From: an uncultured Chloroflexota bacterium
GTDB lineage: Bacteria > Chloroflexota > Dehalococcoidia > Lucifugimonadales > CAJWER01
Reading direction: 5' to 3'
Length of the DNA stretch: 10,246 bases
NCBI GenBank assembly: GCA_913030785.1
Contig: CAJWER010000093.1
Span: 1-10,246 of the forward strand
Made by a program: the position numbers and the translations under genes. Below are positions 6,299 through 10,246 of this stretch, one piece after another (the first letter of the stretch is position 1; every line of letters begins with the position of its first letter). The notes under the pieces are model-generated. The model saw only the letters and a program-made list of their open reading frames with translations, did no database searches and was not told the DNA's origin.

Positions 6299-7381
6299 GT
6301 GACAACGTATCGAGCAGCTCTTATCGGGTGCAGCCGCATGGGTGCGTTCATTGACAACGAGGTGTTCGCGGGTCGCGGGGCCTACTCCCACGCCGCGGGT
6401 TACGAGGCTTGCGATAGGACGACTATGGTGGCGTGCTCGGACCTCCGGACAGACGTCATGGAGCAGGTAGGAACCCGGTATGGGGTTCCGAAAGACTCAC
6501 AGTACACCAACTACAAGATGATGATCGACGAGGTGCAGCCCGACATCGTGAGCGTCGCGACTCAGCCCGAGCAACGCGCCGAGATCGTCTCATACGCTGC
6601 GACCCATGGCGTCAAGGCCATCTACGCCGAAAAGGCCATGGCCGCGTCGATGGCAGAGGTGGAGTCGATGGTGGAGGTATGCGAGGCCAATGGCGTGCAC
6701 TTCAATCTTGGCACCAACCGCCGCTGGGATCCGGGCTTCGACGCGCTGAAGGCCGTAATCGACAGTGGGGAGTTGGGAACCCTACAGTCACTGATCATCC
6801 ACGACACCGGCACCCTCTTCAACGGAGCCAGTCACAGCTTCGACTTAGTGCTCCGCCTCAATAGCGACACCCCGGTGAAGTGGGTGCAGGGCCATCTGCA
6901 GAACGGCGACGAAGCCGTGGTTGACGGTCGACTGGTGCTCGACCCCATCGGACAGGGAACCATCCACTTCGAAAACGGCGTTACAGCGTATGCCCTCAAC
7001 TCCGGTCGCCGCTCCGAGTGGGAGGCGGTGTGCGAACGTGGCGTGCTGACGGCCCTGGCCAACGGGGAGGAGTGGCAGATGAGGGTCGTCGGCTCGACCG
7101 ATCACCGTGGAAGGTCCGGCCTGGTTCAGGGAGAGTTCCCGACATACGAGCGCGCCAGTTCGACCCTTCGGCTCGTCGAGGACCTGGTCCATTCGCTGGA
7201 CACGGGCGAGCCGCCTCGAGGCGGAGTTCGGAACGCCCGAGCTTCTACCGAGCTCATATTCGGGGTCATCGAATCTCATCTACGTGGAGGTTCCCGCGTG
7301 GACCTGCCCCTTGAGGGCAGCTCCGTCAGGCTCGAAAGAGGTGTAGCCCCCAGGCAACCAAAATACCAACGGGGCGAGTAG
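6299..7381 (+). CDS. Gfo/Idh/MocA family NAD(P)-dependent oxidoreductase
   Basis: Predicted cytoplasmic dehydrogenase acting on a sugar, inositol or sugar-acid hydroxyl with NAD(P). From GTG 6299 the protein is 360 aa, the usual length. The N-terminal Rossmann domain opens with YRAALIGCSRMGAFIDNE; its glycine motif is GCSRMG (10-15). SVATQPEQRAEIV (85-97) is the usual strand and helix before the EKP region, which here reads AEKAMAAS with EKA at 111-113 in place of EKP. FNLGTNRRWDPGFDALK follows at about 136-151, then the second-domain beta sheet. The catalytic-site helix carries HSFDLVLRL, with His179 and Asp182 matching the H-x-x-x-D/H-x-x-D region. The C-terminal part has the DLVHSLDTGEPPRGG region found late in the family. 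Substrate cannot be told. It is co-directional with the SDR and D-2-hydroxyacid dehydrogenase genes, but 483 nt separate it from them, so a shared transcript is uncertain. Confidence 0.9.
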   Translation: MTTYRAALIGCSRMGAFIDNEVFAGRGAYSHAAGYEACDRTTMVACSDLRTDVMEQVGTRYGVPKDSQYTNYKMMIDEVQPDIVSVATQPEQRAEIVSYAATHGVKAIYAEKAMAASMAEVESMVEVCEANGVHFNLGTNRRWDPGFDALKAVIDSGELGTLQSLIIHDTGTLFNGASHSFDLVLRLNSDTPVKWVQGHLQNGDEAVVDGRLVLDPIGQGTIHFENGVTAYALNSGRRSEWEAVCERGVLTALANGEEWQMRVVGSTDHRGRSGLVQGEFPTYERASSTLRLVEDLVHSLDTGEPPRGGVRNARASTELIFGVIESHLRGGSRVDLPLEGSSVRLERGVAPRQPKYQRGE

Positions 7382-7864
7382 TCTATATCAACCTCGAATT
7401 AGAACATCCGTCGGGGAACAGCGAGTAGTATTTCAAAGACTTGCCATGCCCCACCGACCTGTTGCATACCGAAAAAATCGGAGTCCCGTCTAGGTAATTT
7501 TACGGAGGTATACCCCCTACCCACCTAAGTACCCTTGGTCAATCAGGCAGCGCGCATTGCAACGGTGAATAGGACTTCCCCTTGAGCTTTTAGTGGAAAC
7601 CCTGTCACTTTACGCCCCAGGCCCTGCCCCCCTAGAGTGTTGACCTACCAACTTCACAGGGGGTCTGCCCCTACCGATTGGGGGTGGAAAACCCTAATCG
7701 GGCTGCTCTCAGTAACATTCCCTTGATCGAGAACCTTGATCCAGAGGTCCAAATACTCCTGATTACATCTCGCTGTTCCGGAAGATCACGTGCTAGAGTA
7801 GGATCGGCGCGGGTCAAATGGCATTCTGGTCCGCAGGCTCATTCAGATTTCCAGGAGATATCGT
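7382..7864. other. Noncoding stretch with G/C-run hairpins
   Basis: No convincing gene is present on either strand: the frames that cross it lack ribosome sites and family features. The DNA has many C-runs and G-runs (for example around 7512-7521, 7625-7632, 7659-7671 and 7680-7684). It contains a palindrome GGTATACC at 7507-7514, a 5-bp stem AGGGG/CCCCT at 7658-7672, and the longer hairpin listed separately. No tRNA and no recognisable riboswitch was found. It probably holds the 3' end of the Gfo/Idh transcript and the leader of the SDR gene. Confidence 0.5.
7674..7701. other. 10-bp hairpin in the SDR upstream region
   Basis: CCGATTGGGG (7674-7683) pairs with CCCTAATCGG (7692-7701), with one G-U wobble, around an 8-nt loop (GTGGAAAA). 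It is not followed by a T tract, so it is not a standard terminator. The partly overlapping AGGGG/CCCCT stem just before it leaves room for alternative folds of the leader, but no known riboswitch class was recognised. Confidence 0.4.
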
Positions 7865-8623
7865 GTGGCAAAACGGAAGGTCCTGATAACGGGCATGGCA
7901 GGACGCATCGGTCGAGTGATCACCGAGCGAATAGGCGACAAGTACGAACTCACCAGCCTCGACGTCAAACCGGCGGACGGCTACAGATCCCACGTGGCGG
8001 ATATCTCCGACCTCGATGCGATCAGGCCCGCGGTTGAAGGCCAGCAAACCGTCGTCCACCTGGCGGCGGATCCCCGGGCGGACGCGCCCTGGTACTCGAT
8101 TCACAAGAACGACATCGTAGGCACGTACAACGTCATGGAAGCATCGAGGCAGGCGGGCGTCGAGCGCGTCGTCTTCGCCTCCTCTAACCATGTGGTCGGC
8201 TACCTCCCGATGAAAGACGAGCCCTACCTCGCGTATTTCGAACGGCGCGACGCCGACCTTCCCGACCCGGTACCCATGATCACGGCAGAGGCACATCGCC
8301 CAGACGGCTACTATGCGGTGGCCAAGGCATTCGGCGAGTCACTAGGCTCCTACTACTGGGACGCGTTCGGCCTGTCGTGCATAGCGTTGCGCATCGGCGG
8401 GGTTCACGACATCGATAGTCCCGAGGGCATGGGGCCGCTCGGACGTTCGCTTTACCTTAGCCACAACGACGCTGCCCACCTCGTCGACTGCGCCATTGCA
8501 GCGCCAGCGTCGGTCGGCTTCGCGGTAGTCTACGGCGTCTCGAACAACACGCTTCGCTTCCACGACATTGAGACGGCAGCCGAACTCATCGGCTACCATC
8601 CACAGGACAACGCCGGAACGTAG
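7865..8623 (+). CDS. SDR-family NAD-dependent dehydrogenase, uronate-dehydrogenase-like
   Basis: Extended-type SDR of 252 aa. The start GTG 7865 is supported by AGGAGA at 7853-7858 and by RKVLITGMAGRIGRVI, the Rossmann strand with a GxxGxxG motif (G10, G13, G16). VVHLAADPRADAPW at 63-76 is the usual NAD-side strand. VVFASSNHVVGY (102-113) with SSNH at 106-109 and the catalytic pair Y150-x3-K154 in RPDGYYAVAKAFGESL closely resemble uronate dehydrogenase (Udh). So do the LRIGG strand, the SHNDAAHLV segment, VVYGVSNN and the GYHPQDNA end. Udh oxidises galacturonate or glucuronate to the aldaric acid lactone. Differences are about 25 extra residues between SSNH and RPDG (116-144) and a C-terminus a few residues short, so the substrate may differ. 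The D-2-hydroxyacid dehydrogenase gene follows 59 nt later, likely in the same transcript. Confidence 0.88.
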   Translation: MAKRKVLITGMAGRIGRVITERIGDKYELTSLDVKPADGYRSHVADISDLDAIRPAVEGQQTVVHLAADPRADAPWYSIHKNDIVGTYNVMEASRQAGVERVVFASSNHVVGYLPMKDEPYLAYFERRDADLPDPVPMITAEAHRPDGYYAVAKAFGESLGSYYWDAFGLSCIALRIGGVHDIDSPEGMGPLGRSLYLSHNDAAHLVDCAIAAPASVGFAVVYGVSNNTLRFHDIETAAELIGYHPQDNAGT

Positions 8624-8682
8624 CGAAACTCCGTAGGCCACGAACATCCCACAACCCAAGTACCGCCCAAGGAAGCAAATCT

Positions 8683-9702
8683 ATGGACGTCGAGGACAAG
8701 GCTAATTTCAAAGTAGTTATGGTCGCCCTGGACCCGCAAGCGGGTGAGGATGGAATTCCGGGCTGGGTGGAAGACGCATTCCGGGCAGAAAATGTCGACT
8801 TTGTGTATGAGGAGTGTGCCACGAAGAAAGACATGGCCCGCGTGGCGGGTGATGCGGATTTGGTATGGGTCCTCGGCGGCAGCAAGATCGTCAACGCCGA
8901 GACGCTGCCGGTCCTTAAGAGGTGCGGCGCAGTGATTCGCACGGGCAGCGGCACCGATAACGTCGACGTGGAGGCAGCGACGCGCCAGGGCATCGTCGTG
9001 ACGAACACGCCGGGCGCCCACGACGATGAGGTCTCGGAGCACGCGATCGCGCTCCTGCTCTCTCTGGTGCGAGTCATCCCCTTGAAAGACCGCGAGCTGA
9101 GGCAGGGGATATGGGGAAGAGCCCCGCTGCCGAACCACCACGTATTCGGCCAGACGCTCGGGCTCGTCGGATTCGGGCGCATAGCCCAACTCGTTGCCCG
9201 CAAGATGAGTGGCTTCGAGATGACCGTGCTCTGCAACGATCCCTACGTCACCGACGAGGCCATGTCTGCGAAAGGGGTGGAGCATGCCAGCCTGGACGAA
9301 ATATGGATCAGGTCGGATTTCGTCTCGCTCCACTGCCCGTTGACCGCAGCAACCAAGGGCCTGGTCGGGGAGCGAGAGCTGCGTATGATGAAGCCAGAGG
9401 CGTTGCTGATCAACACGTCCAGGGGACCGGTGGTTCAGGAGTCCGCGCTGATCCAAGCGCTACGTGAAGGATGGATCGCCGGGGCAGGGCTGGATGTCTT
9501 CGAAGAGGAGCCGACGCCGGCAGACAATCCATTGCTGACGATGGACAATGTCGTCTTCACACCCCACACGGCAGGGCACTCCGACCTGACCCAGGAAAAG
9601 CAGTGGCGACTGTCAGTCGAAAGCGCGATCGCCTTCTCCAACGGCCACTGGCCAGAGTCGTACGTCAACCCTGGTGTAAAACCGCGGTGGGAGCTGAGCT
9701 GA
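8683..9702 (+). CDS. D-2-hydroxyacid dehydrogenase (NAD-binding; phosphoglycerate/glyoxylate/CtBP type)
   Basis: Interconverts a 2-keto acid and a D-2-hydroxy acid with NAD(P)H; predicted cytoplasmic. The 339 aa are a normal length. ATG 8683 is supported by AAGGAAG at 8669-8675. The N-terminal half has RTGSGTDNVDVEAATRQGI (86-104) and VTNTPGAHDDEVSEHAIALLL (106-126). The nucleotide motif is GLVGFGRIAQ (GxGxxA, 163-168), with Asp186 in NDPYV as the likely NAD-preferring acid. The catalytic triad can be placed as Arg247 (NTSRGPVV), Glu276 (GLDVFEEEP) and His295 (TPHTAGHS), with the usual spacings. It lies just after the Udh-like SDR, which suggests a pathway on sugar acids or related hydroxy acids. 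It could be a phosphoglycerate dehydrogenase relative, but it lacks the C-terminal ACT domain of long SerA. The exact substrate is not readable. Confidence 0.92.
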   Translation: MDVEDKANFKVVMVALDPQAGEDGIPGWVEDAFRAENVDFVYEECATKKDMARVAGDADLVWVLGGSKIVNAETLPVLKRCGAVIRTGSGTDNVDVEAATRQGIVVTNTPGAHDDEVSEHAIALLLSLVRVIPLKDRELRQGIWGRAPLPNHHVFGQTLGLVGFGRIAQLVARKMSGFEMTVLCNDPYVTDEAMSAKGVEHASLDEIWIRSDFVSLHCPLTAATKGLVGERELRMMKPEALLINTSRGPVVQESALIQALREGWIAGAGLDVFEEEPTPADNPLLTMDNVVFTPHTAGHSDLTQEKQWRLSVESAIAFSNGHWPESYVNPGVKPRWELS

Positions 9703-9714
9703 GAGTGCTTGAGG

Positions 9715-9749
9715 GTGGGCAAGTCTCAACGCATCGTGAGATTGCCCAC
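9715..9749. terminator. Hairpin between convergent genes, probable bidirectional terminator
   Basis: GTGGGCAAGTCTCA (9715-9728) pairs with TGAGATTGCCCAC (9737-9749): 13 bp with one bulged G and an 8-nt loop. It lies 12 nt after the stop of the D-2-hydroxyacid dehydrogenase gene and 4 nt past the stop of the convergent gene. There is no T tract on either side, so termination efficiency is uncertain, but the position is right for both transcripts. Confidence 0.6.
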
Positions 9750-9753
9750 AGAT

Positions 9754-10236
9754 TCATCGGCTGGTCTTCATCTTGCGTTTGCTTCCAGGCTCCAAATCCA
9801 AATGGTGTTGATGATACTCGCGGTTGTCACACTCCTTGTCGGAATGCGCGCGTCCTCTCCTTGTTGGGCCATTCAAACGAGCGAATTCACCCTTGAACCG
9901 GTCCAAGGATATGGATTCAAGTTCGTCTTTGCCTTCTTTGTTATAGTCCGGATCCAACGGTTGACGCCCGTATTCGTCGTAAGCACTGGTCGTTCCATCT
10001 TCAAACCCTAGGAAGATTCCTCCACTGGGGTAGATCGATCGAGGATCGGGCATCAGAAGGTAACCGCCCCCATACTCATGCCACTGCGATTTCGACACGT
10101 GTCGTTCTGGGTAGAGCCATTCTTCCTTAGCCGCTGCAATGTAGCGATGAGCTCTAGTTTTGATGATGAAGTTAATTTCCCGAACTTCCTTCTCTGCCAG
10201 ATGCCGCATCGTCTGAATGCTTGTGTAGTCGATCAA
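9754..10236 (-). CDS. Hypothetical protein, no family recognised, possibly partial at the window edge
   Basis: I do not recognise this protein. The frame is open from the window end to TGA at 9756-9754. TTG 10236, with GGAG 4 nt before it, is a possible start, but the frame continues upstream out of the window, so the N-terminus may be missing; ATG 10209 is an alternative. From TTG it is 160 aa. It starts with a charged helical region (TMRHLAEKEVREINFIIKTR), then W/Y-rich sequence with WHEYGGGYLLMPDPR and GGIFLGFEDGTTSAYDEYGR, and a hydrophilic His/Lys/Arg-rich tail. It has no signal peptide and no membrane segment, so it is probably cytoplasmic. The dense aromatic, Gly and Asp turns suggest a small beta-rich domain; this is inference. 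GC here is about 51% (counted over 9781-10200), lower than in the neighbouring dehydrogenase gene. It could be an accessory or transferred gene. Confidence 0.55.
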   Translation of the reverse strand: MIDYTSIQTMRHLAEKEVREINFIIKTRAHRYIAAAKEEWLYPERHVSKSQWHEYGGGYLLMPDPRSIYPSGGIFLGFEDGTTSAYDEYGRQPLDPDYNKEGKDELESISLDRFKGEFARLNGPTRRGRAHSDKECDNREYHQHHLDLEPGSKRKMKTSR

Positions 10237-10246
10237 GTAACTCCGC

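Noticed and set aside
7678..8037. Plus-strand open frame reaching into the SDR gene
   Set aside because: It has no ribosome site, no family resemblance, and its second half only re-reads the SDR gene in another frame.
8593..9456. Long minus-strand open frame opposite the D-2-hydroxyacid dehydrogenase
   Set aside because: Shadow of a clear catalytic gene with complete motifs; no independent start signal or family match.
9709..10011. Plus-strand open frame at the right end, with a hydrophobic middle
   Set aside because: It starts within the terminator hairpin and is antisense to the better supported minus-strand gene; no ribosome site was seen.

Overview
The window looks like bacterial chromosomal DNA of moderate to high GC. 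No tRNA, rRNA, CRISPR array, insertion sequence or origin could be recognised. The mix of genes fits an uncultured Chloroflexota lineage such as SAR202/Dehalococcoidia: an oligopeptide-type ABC transporter, a secreted metalloprotease with a Thr/Pro/Glu spacer, a PPOX-family flavin/F420 protein, and several stand-alone sugar or hydroxy-acid dehydrogenases. This assignment is inference from gene families and protein style, not from a marker gene. The first ~0.5 kb looks proteobacterial instead (DUF3617 domain, lower GC) and joins the rest inside a single reading frame.

Layout. 129-1355 (+): an apparent chimera of a DUF3617 secreted protein with the C-terminal half of an SBP_bac_5 solute-binding protein. 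It is followed by a perfect 15-bp hairpin. 1577-3524 (+): two DppB/DppC-type permeases, 7 nt apart, with no ATPase genes after them. 3634-5169 (-): a secreted gluzincin (peptidase MA-like) with an HEVMH zinc motif, a Thr/Pro/Glu spacer and a C-terminal LDVT + hydrophobic + Arg sorting tail. 5324-5732 (-): a PPOX-family gene broken by a small frameshifting deletion. 5824-6162 (+): a small conserved-looking gene interrupted by an in-frame TAG. 6299-7381 (+): a Gfo/Idh/MocA oxidoreductase. 7382-7864: a noncoding stretch with a hairpin. 7865-8623 (+): an SDR resembling uronate dehydrogenase. 8683-9702 (+): a D-2-hydroxyacid dehydrogenase. 9754 to about 10236 (-): an unrecognised protein in lower-GC DNA, possibly running off the window edge.

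How they may work together. The binding-protein remnant and the permeases are the membrane part of a peptide/opine/sugar-type importer; its ATPases must be elsewhere, or the locus is decaying. The three dehydrogenases (Gfo/Idh, Udh-like SDR, D-2-hydroxyacid DH) are co-directional and could oxidise and reduce sugar acids or other hydroxy acids taken up from organic matter. The protease would act outside the cell or at its surface. Two adjacent broken genes (PPOX and the amber-interrupted ORF), plus the chimeric first gene, mean the window shows either real local gene decay or assembly/consensus errors. Reads across these points would separate the two. I did not find a clear undescribed multi-gene system. 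The most unusual items are the DUF3617/SBP fusion, the protease sorting tail, the in-frame amber codon and the unknown terminal gene.
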